64,000 nt of DNA from Brevundimonas sp. (GTDB taxonomy: Bacteria > Pseudomonadota > Alphaproteobacteria > Caulobacterales > Caulobacteraceae). The stretch covers positions 62,001 to 126,000 of the forward strand of contig NZ_JAUYNX010000024.1 in assembly GCF_030704825.1 (NCBI RefSeq), given 5' to 3'. The notes beneath the pieces were generated by a model, which searched no databases, was not told the origin of the DNA, and was given only the letters and a program-made list of their open reading frames with translations. A program made the position numbers and the translations under genes. Shown here piece by piece: positions 53,668 through 61,701 of this stretch (its first letter is position 1; every line of letters begins with the position of its first letter).

Positions 53668-54473
53668 GACCCGGCCTCCGGCATCCGGCGCTCAAGGTCG
53701 ATCCGACGCGGATCGGCGGGATCGAGGACGGCGATCAGCGGGCCCCAAAGCGCGCGCGCGTCGGCGCCGTCGCCTCGCGCCAGCGCCGCCTCGCCGAGGA
53801 AATAGCGCGCGCCCAATTGATCCGGGTCGCGGCGCAGCGCCTGGCGGAAGGCGGCTTCGGCGGCGCCGTCGACCACGCCATTGTTGGCCCGCACGAGACT
53901 CTCGCCCAGCCGGGCCCAGCTTTGGGCGTCGTCGGGCCTCAGGGCCACAGCCCTTCGGAAGGCCGAGGCCGCGCCGATCGGATCGCCGGCTTCGAAGCGG
54001 GCCGCGCCCAGCATGGTCAGGGCCTGGTGATCCCCGGGCCTTTCGCGCACCACCCGGGCGGCGACGGCGGCGATCTGCGGAGCTTCCAGCGTGTCCAGTT
54101 CAGTCGTCCACCGGTCCACCCGGCGCTCGTAGGCCTGATCCGGCAGGCCGGGCGCGCCGACGACGGCGTAGAGGCCCAGGGCGCCGAGCGCCATCGCCGC
54201 CAGCCCGGCCAGCACCCACCGCCGGTCGCGCGGCCCGGCGCGCACGGGCGCGGCCACTCGCCGGGACGAAAGGATGCGCCGACCGGCCTCGGCGCGGGCG
54301 GCGGTCCAGCCAGCCTCGTCGAGAAGCCCTCTCGCCTTCAACCGGTCCAGCTCGGCCAGTTCAGCGGACGCGGACACGGCCTCGGCGACATCGGCGCCCC
54401 GGCGCGCGCCAGCCAGCACAAGCAGGCCAGCGAGCGTGGTCAGCAACGCCGTCATGATCCAGAAAGCGGTCAT
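53664..54473 (-). CDS. ccmI: Cytochrome c maturation protein CcmI
   Basis: A 269-residue apocytochrome c chaperone of the CcmI/CycH type. Two TM helices (about 3-22 and 82-104) flank a cytoplasmic segment with the family feature ELAELDRLKARGLLDEAGW. The C-terminal periplasmic part has TPR-like repeats (ALTMLGAARFEAGDPIGAAS; SWARLGESLV; ARYFLGEAALARGDGADA). First gene of the ccmIEFH operon. ATG at 54473 is taken; a GTG directly upstream (54476) is possible. Confidence 0.9.
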   Translation of the reverse strand: MTAFWIMTALLTTLAGLLVLAGARRGADVAEAVSASAELAELDRLKARGLLDEAGWTAARAEAGRRILSSRRVAAPVRAGPRDRRWVLAGLAAMALGALGLYAVVGAPGLPDQAYERRVDRWTTELDTLEAPQIAAVAARVVRERPGDHQALTMLGAARFEAGDPIGAASAFRRAVALRPDDAQSWARLGESLVRANNGVVDGAAEAAFRQALRRDPDQLGARYFLGEAALARGDGADARALWGPLIAVLDPADPRRIDLERRMPEAGS

Positions 54474-54491
54474 CACGCGCGATGTAGCCGA

Positions 54492-55853
54492 TCAGGCGGC
54501 CCGGGACGAGGCCTCGCCATCCCTTAAGGGACCGCCGGCGACCGCGGCCCGACGCCGCACCGTGCGCGCCGCCTCGGTGGCGTCGATCAGATCGAGGCAT
54601 CTCCCCGCCAGTTCGGTCAGCGCAAGCGCATGAGCCTCGTCTCCTGCGTCGCCGTCATTGATCATCCGCAGGGTTTCGTCGGCGTGGTCGGTCAGTCGGA
54701 CGGTCAGGGCCTCGACCAGGGACCTGCGATCGGCTTCGCAGCCGAAGGTCGAGGCGGGACCGCGCACCGAGCCGACCAGTCTCAGCAAGCTGAGCGCCGC
54801 CGTCACCGTCTCGCCTTCCACGGGCGCGGCGAGGTTGGGCGCCTTGCGGGTCATCCGCCCGGCGATCTGGACCCGTTCGAGCGGGAGGGCCTGGTCGACG
54901 GCCTTGTCGGCCGCTCGCAGCAGATTCGACAGCTGGCGGGCGATGGCGACCCGCCCGTCGCGCACCGACTTGCCCCAGACGCTCTGGGGACTCAGCGTCA
55001 GCGTCACGTCCAGTTCGCCGAGCACCGCCGCGCACCAGCCAAGATCGGCGATGACGGCCTCGACGTGGCCCAGATCCCCGCCGGGTTTGAAGGCGGCGAT
55101 CCGCTTCGCGCGCACGTCCACGCCGGCGATCAGCCGGTCGACGAAACCCGCCAGTTCCGACTCGCTGAGAAATCCTTCCCGCCCCGCGGCCAGCGAGGTC
55201 TGGGTGACGATGCGCAGGATCAGCACCGCGTCGTCCAGATGGGCGAACAACATCTCCAGAACCCGCTGGGCGCCATCCAGGCGCACCCCGGCGCAATCCT
55301 TGAGCAGCAGGCGTAGTTCGGCGATCTGGTCGCCGTCCGGCCGCTTGAGCCAGACCTCGAGCGAGGGCAAGCCGCGGCGGGCCAGATGGCTCAGATCCAG
55401 ACAGGCGGCAAGGTCGGTCAGACCCTGATCGCGCGCCGCGGCGTCGCCGTCGTCCGGCCAGATCATGGCGGGCTGATCGCGCGTCACGGCGGCGGCGGCG
55501 AGGCAGATGCGGTCGGCGACGACGGCGGCCTCGGCCTCGTCGTTATCCAGACGCTTCAAAAGATGCGGCTCGCGTCCGCTGGCGACCTTCCACAGGCGCG
55601 GCAGCACATGGGCCGGAAAGGTCATGGCCGCCACGCCGTCGACGCGTGGACGGAACATCGGCAGGACGGGCGCCAGGACCAGGGCGCGCCGCTTCCGGTC
55701 GCGCGCTTCTTCGGCCAGCATGATCCGCAACTCGGCGGCCCGGTCGCCTGGCAGTGGTGCAACGGCCGCCGCTACAGTCCTGAGCATGGCGTCGGGGCAC
55801 CGCTCCAGAAGGGCGGCGAGCGCGACGCGATGTGCCACTGTCAGCTCGGCCAT
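54492..55853 (-). CDS. Unknown 453-aa soluble protein
   Basis: A 453-residue helical protein with no signal peptide, no TM segments and no recognised domain. Ala/Leu/Asp/Arg-rich helices run throughout, with the segments PMFRPRVDGVAAMTFPAHVLPRLWK and AWQ-less ICLAAAAVTRDQPAMIWPDD (each read in parts) and a tail rich in Arg. A HEAT-like or DUF2336-like helical repeat is possible, but I cannot assign one. It lies between the FeuQ-like kinase (80 bp upstream) and ccmI (18 bp downstream), all on the minus strand. Normal codon use argues for a real gene. Confidence 0.72.
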   Translation of the reverse strand: MAELTVAHRVALAALLERCPDAMLRTVAAAVAPLPGDRAAELRIMLAEEARDRKRRALVLAPVLPMFRPRVDGVAAMTFPAHVLPRLWKVASGREPHLLKRLDNDEAEAAVVADRICLAAAAVTRDQPAMIWPDDGDAAARDQGLTDLAACLDLSHLARRGLPSLEVWLKRPDGDQIAELRLLLKDCAGVRLDGAQRVLEMLFAHLDDAVLILRIVTQTSLAAGREGFLSESELAGFVDRLIAGVDVRAKRIAAFKPGGDLGHVEAVIADLGWCAAVLGELDVTLTLSPQSVWGKSVRDGRVAIARQLSNLLRAADKAVDQALPLERVQIAGRMTRKAPNLAAPVEGETVTAALSLLRLVGSVRGPASTFGCEADRRSLVEALTVRLTDHADETLRMINDGDAGDEAHALALTELAGRCLDLIDATEAARTVRRRAAVAGGPLRDGEASSRAA

Positions 55854-55933
55854 GCGACAATCCCGAGACCGGAAACAAGCCGGCGACCCGGACGATGAGC
55901 CTGCAAGGTTAATATCCGCTCTCCGGAGATGGA

Positions 55934-57382
55934 TCAGGCCTCGGCTGTCGGCAGCTCCAGCAGCACCTTGAGGCCGCCCATGTCGCTGTCGCCCAGGGTG
56001 ATGCGTCCGCCGTAGGCGCGGGTCAGCTCGACCACGATCGACAGGCCCAGCCCCGAGCCAGGCGTTGTCTCGTCCATCCGCGCGCCGCGTTCGAGGGCCG
56101 CCTCGCGCTGGTCGGCGGGCAGGCCCGGGCCGTCATCCTCGACCACGACGACCATCTGGCCCAGATGGGTCGGCCCGGCCGAAACACGCACGCGTCGTTT
56201 CGCCCATTTGCAGGCGTTCTCCATCAGATTGCCGAGAATTTCCTGCAGGTCCTGGCGTTCGCCGCGGAAGCCGAGATCGTCGGGCGCGCGCCAGTCGATC
56301 TCGATCTTCCGGGCCTCGAACACCCGTTCCAGCATGACCGCCAACTCGTCCAGCACCTCGGCGATGGGCGTACGCTCGCCCAGCAACTGGGCCCGGGCCG
56401 CGGCGCGGGCGCGGCGCAGGTGGTGGTCGACCTGGGCCTTCATCACCTCGGTCTGCTTGCGGACCATGTCGGGCAGCGGCCCTTCCTGCGTCCCGGCCTC
56501 GGCGAGCATGACCGACAGCGGCGTCTTCAGGGCGTGGGCCAGGTTGCCGACATGGGTCCGTTGACGCTCGACCGTCTCCTGGTTGTGGTCCAGCAGACGG
56601 TTGACCTGTTCGGCGAGCGGCTGGATCTCCAGCGGATAATTCCGGACGATACGGGCGGCCTTCCCCTTGCGGACGTCGGCGATCTCGTTCCTGAGGCCGA
56701 ACAGCGGCCGCAGGCCGATCTGGACCTGCAGAAAGACGGCGGTCACCAGGCCGAGACCCAGAATCAGCAGCGCCGTCCAGGTGAAGGTGGCGAACTGCCG
56801 GGTGTCCTTGTCGATGTTGGAGCGGTCGATCCCGGCCATAAAGACCACCGGCGCCTCTCGGCCCGGCAGGCGCTTCATGGTCGCGGCGATCCTCAGGGGC
56901 CGGCCGATGGGGCCGTTGGCGTTGTACGAGATCATCTCGCCGAAGGCGTCGACCAGACGGTCCGGCAGCTCGGCGGGAACCGCCAGCGCCTCCCCGGCCA
57001 GCGACGGCGACCGCGCCAGCACCCTCAAACCGCCGCGCCCGTCCGGTTCGGCGACCGCCCAGTATTTCCCCGAGAGAGGCCGCAGGGTCCGGGCGTCCCT
57101 GATTTCGGCGACGACCACGCCCGTGGGCGTGGCGTTCGACGCCAGAACGACCTCGTCGATGGTTTCGCCGAGCATATTGCCCAGCCGCCGGAGCGCGCTT
57201 TCCTGATACTGGCCGGTCAGGGTCCAGCCAGTGGCGACCAGCGCGAGCACGATCCAGAGCGCCGCCAGCCAGATCAGTCGGCGGGTCAGGCTGCGGCCGG
57301 GACGACCAAACCAGCGGCCCCAGGATTGCGGTTCCGGCGCGACCTTGTTCACTTCGTCCGTGCCCCCCGTCGTACCGGTCAC
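55934..57382 (-). CDS. PhoQ/FeuQ-like sensor histidine kinase
   Basis: A 482-residue kinase with TM helices at about 34-54 and 202-222, a periplasmic domain of about 148 residues, HAMP-like linker, and HisKA with His283 in NLAHALKTPLSVML. The H-A-L-K-T-P-L wording is that of the PhoQ/FeuQ branch rather than the usual H-E-[LF]-R. HATPase_c has NLMENACKWAKRRV, EDDGPGLP and GSGLGLSI. It starts at GTG (57382), overlapping the regulator stop as GTGA. Position beside the ccm genes recalls rhizobial feuPQ-cycHJKL. Confidence 0.88.
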   Translation of the reverse strand: MTGTTGGTDEVNKVAPEPQSWGRWFGRPGRSLTRRLIWLAALWIVLALVATGWTLTGQYQESALRRLGNMLGETIDEVVLASNATPTGVVVAEIRDARTLRPLSGKYWAVAEPDGRGGLRVLARSPSLAGEALAVPAELPDRLVDAFGEMISYNANGPIGRPLRIAATMKRLPGREAPVVFMAGIDRSNIDKDTRQFATFTWTALLILGLGLVTAVFLQVQIGLRPLFGLRNEIADVRKGKAARIVRNYPLEIQPLAEQVNRLLDHNQETVERQRTHVGNLAHALKTPLSVMLAEAGTQEGPLPDMVRKQTEVMKAQVDHHLRRARAAARAQLLGERTPIAEVLDELAVMLERVFEARKIEIDWRAPDDLGFRGERQDLQEILGNLMENACKWAKRRVRVSAGPTHLGQMVVVVEDDGPGLPADQREAALERGARMDETTPGSGLGLSIVVELTRAYGGRITLGDSDMGGLKVLLELPTAEA

Positions 57383-58059
57383 CCTTCCGCGGACTCCCCG
57401 GGCAACGGGGTCAGGCGATAGCCCAGGCCGCGCACCGTCTCGATCCGGTCGGGACCGATCTTCTTGCGCAGACGCCCGACAAAGACCTCGATGGTGTTGG
57501 AATCGCGGTCGAAGTCCTGGTCGTAGAGGTGTTCGACCAGTTCGGTGCGGCTGATCACCCTGCCCTGATGCATCATCAGATAATGCAGCAGCCGGTATTC
57601 GAGCGAGGTCAGGCGCAGCGGCTCGCCGTTGACGCTGGCCCGCGCCGCGCGCGGGTCAAGGCGCAGGCCGCCGCAGGAAAGGGTGGCCGAGGCGATCCCC
57701 GCCGAACGTCGCAACAGGGCGCGCAGCCGCGCCAGCAACTCCTCCGTATGGAAGGGTTTGGTCAGATAGTCGTCGGCCCCGGCGTCGAAACCCGACACCT
57801 TGTCGGACCACGCCCCACGGGCCGTCAGGATCAGCACCGGCGTGGTCTTGCCGTCCCGGCGCCAGCGCTCCAGCACCGAGACGCCGTCGATCTTGGGCAG
57901 GCCGAGATCCAGCACCACCACGTCATAGGGCTCGGTATCGCCCAGGAAATGGGCCTCCTCGCCGTCCGCGGCGTGATCCACGGCGTAGCCGGCGTCGCCG
58001 AGGGCGGTCTTCAGTTGACGCGACAGATCAACGTCATCTTCCACGAGCAGCACACGCAT
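57379..58059 (-). CDS. PhoP/FeuP-like response regulator
   Basis: A 226-residue OmpR-type regulator: MRVLLVEDDVDL, phosphoacceptor Asp51 in VVLDLGLPKIDG, TKPF Lys, and a winged helix with LTSLEYRLLHYLM and EVFVGRLRKKIG. It is followed with overlap by its kinase gene and preceded 10 bp upstream by a small PepSY-type secreted protein. PhoP-box-like repeats in the operon's promoter region suggest autoregulation. Confidence 0.92.
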   Translation of the reverse strand: MRVLLVEDDVDLSRQLKTALGDAGYAVDHAADGEEAHFLGDTEPYDVVVLDLGLPKIDGVSVLERWRRDGKTTPVLILTARGAWSDKVSGFDAGADDYLTKPFHTEELLARLRALLRRSAGIASATLSCGGLRLDPRAARASVNGEPLRLTSLEYRLLHYLMMHQGRVISRTELVEHLYDQDFDRDSNTIEVFVGRLRKKIGPDRIETVRGLGYRLTPLPGESAEG

Positions 58060-58069
58060 CTGGGCTTCC

Positions 58070-58363
58070 TTACCGGCCGGTCATCGAGACGGCGACGTCG
58101 AACAGTTGTCCATCCCGATCGAAGCGGAACACATATTGATCGCCTCGCGTCCCGACGAAGCCCACGAAGGTCGCGCCCCTCGCCCGGGACCGCGCAATTC
58201 CCTGGGCCTCCGACACGCTGATCTGACGCTGCGCCGGACGGATCTGCTCAGAGCGATCCCCGCCGCGGTCGCGGTCGCCACGGTCGCCACGATCCTGCGC
58301 CGCCGCCGACAGGGGCGCGGCGGCGATCAGGGCGGCCAGCAGACATGTGCGGATCCGGTTCAT
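58070..58363 (-). CDS. Small secreted PepSY-like protein, positional FeuN analog
   Basis: A 97-residue secreted protein: signal peptide (1-23, ending SAAAQD), a repetitive acidic/basic stretch (RGDRGDRDRGGDR), then one PepSY-type alpha-beta unit with ISVSEAQGIARSRARGATFVGF and the last strands QYVFRFDRDGQLFDVAVSM (split). It is the first gene of the operon with the PhoP/PhoQ-like pair. In Sinorhizobium the small periplasmic FeuN is encoded at the same place and restrains FeuQ. A similar role is inferred here. The ATG at 58363 has no Shine-Dalgarno, so the mRNA may be leaderless. Confidence 0.72.
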   Translation of the reverse strand: MNRIRTCLLAALIAAAPLSAAAQDRGDRGDRDRGGDRSEQIRPAQRQISVSEAQGIARSRARGATFVGFVGTRGDQYVFRFDRDGQLFDVAVSMTGR

Positions 58364-58388
58364 GAAAGACGATCTAGGCCCGCGGCTC

Positions 58389-58405
58389 TGAACGCCGCCT
58401 GAACG
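58389..58405 (-). promoter_or_regulatory. PhoP-box-like direct repeat, site 1
   Basis: On the minus strand CGTTCA-GGCGG-CGTTCA: two identical hexamers 11 bp apart, the hexamer-N5-hexamer plan of PhoP boxes. It lies 26 bp upstream of the PepSY gene's ATG; a weak -10 (TAGATC, 58376-58371) follows after 12 bp. This geometry would place transcription start at or next to the ATG. Confidence 0.55.
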
Positions 58406-58511
58406 GGCATTGTAGACATATTTCACGATCGTGCTCCGCCCTCCGTCAATAGCGGCCCCTCTTTTCCTCCTCCGCGCCGAAAAGGCGGTCATGGACGCGA
58501 AGTCACGGACA

Positions 58512-58528
58512 TGAACGAAAGCTGACCC
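58512..58528 (-). promoter_or_regulatory. PhoP-box-like direct repeat, site 2
   Basis: On the minus strand GGGTCA-GCTTT-CGTTCA, one perfect and one degenerate hexamer with N5. It is in the middle of the 253-bp divergent region between the PepSY operon and the gene at 58617. Confidence 0.38.
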
Positions 58529-58532
58529 GGAC

Positions 58533-58549
58533 CGTTCAGACGGGGCTCA
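58533..58549 (+). promoter_or_regulatory. PhoP-box-like direct repeat, site 3
   Basis: On the plus strand CGTTCA-GACGG-GGCTCA with N5, pointing to the repeat-protein gene whose ATG lies 68 bp downstream. The second hexamer is degenerate. Confidence 0.38.
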
Positions 58550-58616
58550 GGCCCGGCATGGTTTTCTCCGATCAACGCAGCCGACCCGGCCGGCGTGAAG
58601 TCCAAGGAGAAGACCG

Positions 58617-59051
58617 ATGATGAAGAAGTTTCTCATCCCCGCCCTCGCCCTGGCCGCGGCTTCCGTCGCGGTCCCCGCCATGGCCCAGAACTACGGCGTG
58701 CAGCATCGCGACGATCGCGGCGGGCGCTACGAGCAGGATCGGGGCGGTCGTTACGACAACGACCGCGGCGGCAACTGGCAGAACATCAGCCAGCGCAAAT
58801 ACCAGCTGGATCGCCGCATCGACCAGGGCGAGCGCAACCGTCAGCTCAGCCGTCGGGAAGCGACCCGGCTGCGGGCCGAACTGAACGCCCTCGTGCATCT
58901 GGAACGGACCTATCTGCGGGGCGGCCTCTCGTTCCGTGAGCGCGCCGAGCTGGACCGTCGCTATGATCGCCTGTCGGTCCAGATTCGGGCCGAGCGCCGC
59001 GACCACGACGACCGCCGTGGCGACCGTCGGGACGACGACCGCCGCTGGTAA
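58617..59051 (+). CDS. Secreted charged-repeat protein, single RLR module
   Basis: A 144-residue protein with a signal peptide (1-24, ending VPAMAQN), a glycine/arginine/aspartate linker with the unit DRGGRYxxDRGG repeated, then one charged module: LDRRIDQGERNRQLSRREAT, RLRAELNALVHLERTYLRG, GLSFRERAELDRRYDRLS. The C-terminus is an Asp/Arg-rich tail. It shares its module with the proteins at 1939-2808 and 37629-38030. The start is the ATG at 58617, 7 nt after AAGGAGAAG. A terminator follows. Probably periplasmic. Confidence 0.78.
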   Translation: MMKKFLIPALALAAASVAVPAMAQNYGVQHRDDRGGRYEQDRGGRYDNDRGGNWQNISQRKYQLDRRIDQGERNRQLSRREATRLRAELNALVHLERTYLRGGLSFRERAELDRRYDRLSVQIRAERRDHDDRRGDRRDDDRRW

Positions 59052-59077
59052 GACCTGACCTTCTTCCCGAAGGTCCG

Positions 59078-59107
59078 AAGGGCGCGATCCGCACGGGTCG
59101 CGCCCTT
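59078..59107. terminator. Bidirectional terminator
   Basis: AAGGGCGCGA/TCGCGCCCTT, a 10-bp perfect stem with a 10-nt loop between the convergent repeat-protein and PhzF-family genes. The stem ends in TT on either strand. Confidence 0.7.
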
Positions 59108-59110
59108 TCC

Positions 59111-59926
59111 CTATGCGTCCGGCCGCAGGCGGCTCTCGACGACCGTGACCGCCTGCCCTCTGAGCAGCACCCGGTCGCCGCGGGTCTCGGTCTCGATGTC
59201 TCCGCCCCGGCCGGGGAAGACCTGCCGGAATCGCACCGTCGCCCGGTCCAGCTTGGCCGCATAAAGCGGTCCCAGGATGCAGTGGGCCGATCCGGTCGCC
59301 GGATCCTCGTCCACGCCGCAGCCGGGCGCGAAGAAGCGGTCGACGACGTCCACGTCGTCCATGGGATCAGCCGGGGCGCAGACGATCACCTGCCCCCGCT
59401 CGCCGGCCTCGCCCTGGAGGTCGGCCAGGGCCCGGATGTCGGGCCGCACCGATCGCACCGCGTCGGCGTCGACCAGCACCGCGACCAGGTAGCGTCCGGC
59501 CCAGATCTCGAGCGGGGTCACGCCCAGCGCTCCGGCCAGACCGTCCGGCATCACGGTGGGGCGCGGCGGATCGGCCGGAAAGTCCATCTCATAGCCCTGG
59601 CCGACCCGGACCACGGCCAACGGTCCCGACCGGGTGTCGAAGGTCAGGATCCCGGCCGGAAGGTCCATCTCGGCGAGCAGCACATGGGCCGAAGCCAGGG
59701 TGGCGTGGCCGCACAGGTCGACCTCCATCCCCGGCGTGAACCAGCGCAGGCCGAAACGGGCCGGATCGCCGGTGCGCAGCAGAAAGGCGGTTTCGGCCTG
59801 GTTGTTCTCCTTCGCCATCGCCTGCATCCAGTCGGCCGCCGGCCATTGATCGAAAGGTTCGACCACGCAGGCGGGATTGCCCTTGAAGGGCGTGGCGGAG
59901 AAGGCGTCGACGGTCCATTGGCGCAT
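59111..59926 (-). CDS. PhzF-family isomerase
   Basis: A 271-residue PhzF/YddE-fold protein. The general acid-base Glu45 is present in NNQAETAF, along with [18 protein letters not shown] and [11 protein letters not shown], which form the active-site faces. Despite the family name, no phenazine genes are present, and most members are uncharacterised isomerases or epimerases. It is the third gene of the thiD operon, overlapping the previous stop by one base. Confidence 0.92.
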   Translation of the reverse strand: MRQWTVDAFSATPFKGNPACVVEPFDQWPAADWMQAMAKENNQAETAFLLRTGDPARFGLRWFTPGMEVDLCGHATLASAHVLLAEMDLPAGILTFDTRSGPLAVVRVGQGYEMDFPADPPRPTVMPDGLAGALGVTPLEIWAGRYLVAVLVDADAVRSVRPDIRALADLQGEAGERGQVIVCAPADPMDDVDVVDRFFAPGCGVDEDPATGSAHCILGPLYAAKLDRATVRFRQVFPGRGGDIETETRGDRVLLRGQAVTVVESRLRPDA

Positions 59927-60507
59927 CAGGCGATCTCCGGCCCGATGACGGTGAGTTCCGGCCAGCGCGCCCGGGCGCTGGCCACCGCCCTGTCCCAGCC
60001 GCGCGCGAGCGGCCGATCGGGATTGGGCCGCAGGGTCATCGAGAAAACGTCGTCCAGGCCGAACGGGGCCGCTACGCTGATCGCATCGTCAGCCTCCAGC
60101 CGCACTCCGACCGCGAAGGCCGGAGCCACGAAACGGGCCAGGGCCTCGTCCGTGCCGGTCAGGGCTGCATAGGGTTCTCCAAACCGGTCCGCGAACCACA
60201 GGTGCACCCGCGCCTGGTTGCGGACCTCCACCTCGGACCGGAAAGGCTCGTCGAAGGCGGCGGCGACCCGCTTGATGACGCCGTCTTCGGCGTCCCAGCT
60301 CGTGTCCGGGTCGAAATAGCCGAGGTCATAGTCCTTGCGCCCATAACCGACCGGGCGGCCGGTCAGGGCGTTCCAGACGCTCTGATAAACGGCGCCGGAG
60401 AATATCCGCCAGTCGTTCAGGCCCAGTGGGCGCACCGTCCGCAGCACATGCATCAGGGCGGGATCGGAGCGGACGATCCCGGTCAGGCGGACGTGCAGGT
60501 CGGTCAT
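59926..60507 (-). CDS. Nucleotidyltransferase-like protein (DUF925)
   Basis: A 193-residue protein of the NTP_transf_6/DUF925 family. The pattern [26 protein letters not shown] (read in parts) with [12 protein letters not shown] is diagnostic; the D-x-D of YDLGYFD/KDYD is the probable metal site. Substrate unknown. It overlaps the thiD gene by four bases (ATGA) and the PhzF gene by one. Confidence 0.85.
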   Translation of the reverse strand: MTDLHVRLTGIVRSDPALMHVLRTVRPLGLNDWRIFSGAVYQSVWNALTGRPVGYGRKDYDLGYFDPDTSWDAEDGVIKRVAAAFDEPFRSEVEVRNQARVHLWFADRFGEPYAALTGTDEALARFVAPAFAVGVRLEADDAISVAAPFGLDDVFSMTLRPNPDRPLARGWDRAVASARARWPELTVIGPEIA

Positions 60508-61307
60508 TTGCGGTCCCGGATCGGCCAGCCGTGGTCCAGCGGCCCATGCCCGCCGCCCAACCCCGGCGCCCGCCGGATCGCCTCGGCGACATAGGCCCAG
60601 GCCTGGGCTACGGCGGTCTCCAGCGGCAGTCCTTGCGCGATTCCCGCCGCGCAGGCGCTGGCCAGGGTGCAGCCCGTGCCGTGGGTGTTGCGGGTGTCGA
60701 ACCGTTCGCCCTCCAGCAGGGTTTCGCCGGTCGGTGTGAGCAAAAGGTCGACGACCATCTCGCCCGGAACATGCCCGCCCTTCATCAGGACCGCTCGCGC
60801 GCCCATGGCCAGCAGGGCGTCGCCAGCGCGGCGCTGGCCGTCGAGGTCGGCGACGGCGATGCCGGTCAGGGCCTCGGCCTCGGGGGCGTTGGGCGTCAGC
60901 AGGGCAGCGCGCGGGATCATCAGGGAGCGCACGGCGGCGACGGCGTCGTCGGCCAGCAGCGGCGCGCCGCCCTTGGCGATCATCACCGGATCGATCAACG
61001 CCGGGGCGCTCGAGGTATCGAGGATGGCCGCGACCCGTTCAACCACGGCGGCCGAGCCCAGCATGCCGGTCTTGATCGCATCGGCGCCGATGTCGTCCAG
61101 CACGGCCCGCGCCTGGGCCTCGATCAGATCCAGCGGCAGCGGATGCACGCGGTGGACGCCGAGGGTGTTCTGCACCGTGAGCGCGGTGATGGCTGTCGCC
61201 GCATGGCCGCCCAGCATGGTCACGGCCTTGATGTCGGCCTGGATTCCGGCGCCGCCGCCGGAATCCGAGCCGGCGATGATCAGAACGCGTCCGCGGAAGG
61301 AAGGCAT
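60504..61307 (-). CDS. thiD: Hydroxymethylpyrimidine/phosphomethylpyrimidine kinase
   Basis: A 267-residue ribokinase-fold enzyme phosphorylating HMP and HMP-P for thiamine synthesis. The N-terminus IAGSDSGGGAGIQADIKAV, the GxxA TALTVQNT segment, VLMKGGH and the anion hole/catalytic stretch NTHGTGCTLASA are all typical. The start is the ATG at 61307; longer frames upstream have no conserved residues. No TPP riboswitch-like sequence is visible in the 82-bp divergent region with the ArsR gene. Confidence 0.94.
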   Translation of the reverse strand: MPSFRGRVLIIAGSDSGGGAGIQADIKAVTMLGGHAATAITALTVQNTLGVHRVHPLPLDLIEAQARAVLDDIGADAIKTGMLGSAAVVERVAAILDTSSAPALIDPVMIAKGGAPLLADDAVAAVRSLMIPRAALLTPNAPEAEALTGIAVADLDGQRRAGDALLAMGARAVLMKGGHVPGEMVVDLLLTPTGETLLEGERFDTRNTHGTGCTLASACAAGIAQGLPLETAVAQAWAYVAEAIRRAPGLGGGHGPLDHGWPIRDRK

Positions 61308-61348
61308 GCCGCTGGATGGCCAATCCGCGCCGACTCGGCAAGGCGGAT

Positions 61349-61389
61349 CATATATTGTATTTAGGCTATATTGCTGATATACGATATTC
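61349..61389 (+). promoter_or_regulatory. AT-rich promoter/operator region of the ArsR operon
   Basis: An AT-rich island directly before the ArsR ATG, in sharp contrast to the surrounding GC. It has the direct repeat TATATTG (61351-61357 and 61367-61373, 16 bp apart) and GATAT at 61376 and 61383. A plausible promoter with ArsR-type operator for autorepression; exact contacts cannot be read. Confidence 0.5.
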
Positions 61390-61701
61390 ATGCACGCCGC
61401 CCTGCAAGCCCTTTCCGAGCCGCACCGCATGGTCATCCTGTCCATGCTGGCCGACGGCGAACGCCCCGCCGGGGATTTCGTCGAGGCCCTGCCCATCGCC
61501 CAGCCGACGGTGTCGAAACACCTGTCGGTGCTGCGCGAAGCCGGTCTGGTGACGGTCCGCAAGGACGCCCAGCGGCGGCTGTACAGTCTGAACCCCGCGC
61601 CGCTGAAGGAATTGGACATCTGGCTGGCCGGCTATCGCCGCTTCTGGACGAATCGGCTCGATGCGCTGGAGGCGCATCTCGACAGGGAGTTTCCGCAATG
61701 A
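61390..61701 (+). CDS. ArsR-family transcriptional regulator
   Basis: A 103-residue winged-helix protein: LSEPHRMVILSML (helix 1-2), IAQPTVSKHLSVLREAGLV (recognition helix) and a basic wing VRKDAQRRLYSLN. The cysteine pair of metal-sensing ArsR proteins (ELCVCDL) is absent, so metal sensing is unlikely. It belongs to the type that precedes SRPBCC genes and represses its own operon. Its stop overlaps the next ATG (ATGA). Confidence 0.9.
   Translation: MHAALQALSEPHRMVILSMLADGERPAGDFVEALPIAQPTVSKHLSVLREAGLVTVRKDAQRRLYSLNPAPLKELDIWLAGYRRFWTNRLDALEAHLDREFPQ

Noticed and set aside
59111-59926. Phenazine biosynthesis
   Set aside because: PhzF-family isomerases are widespread; no other phz genes are in the window.
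61308-61389. TPP riboswitch before thiD
   Set aside because: No CTGAGA-type thi-box is visible in the 82-bp gap, and the region is AT-rich promoter sequence for the divergent ArsR gene.
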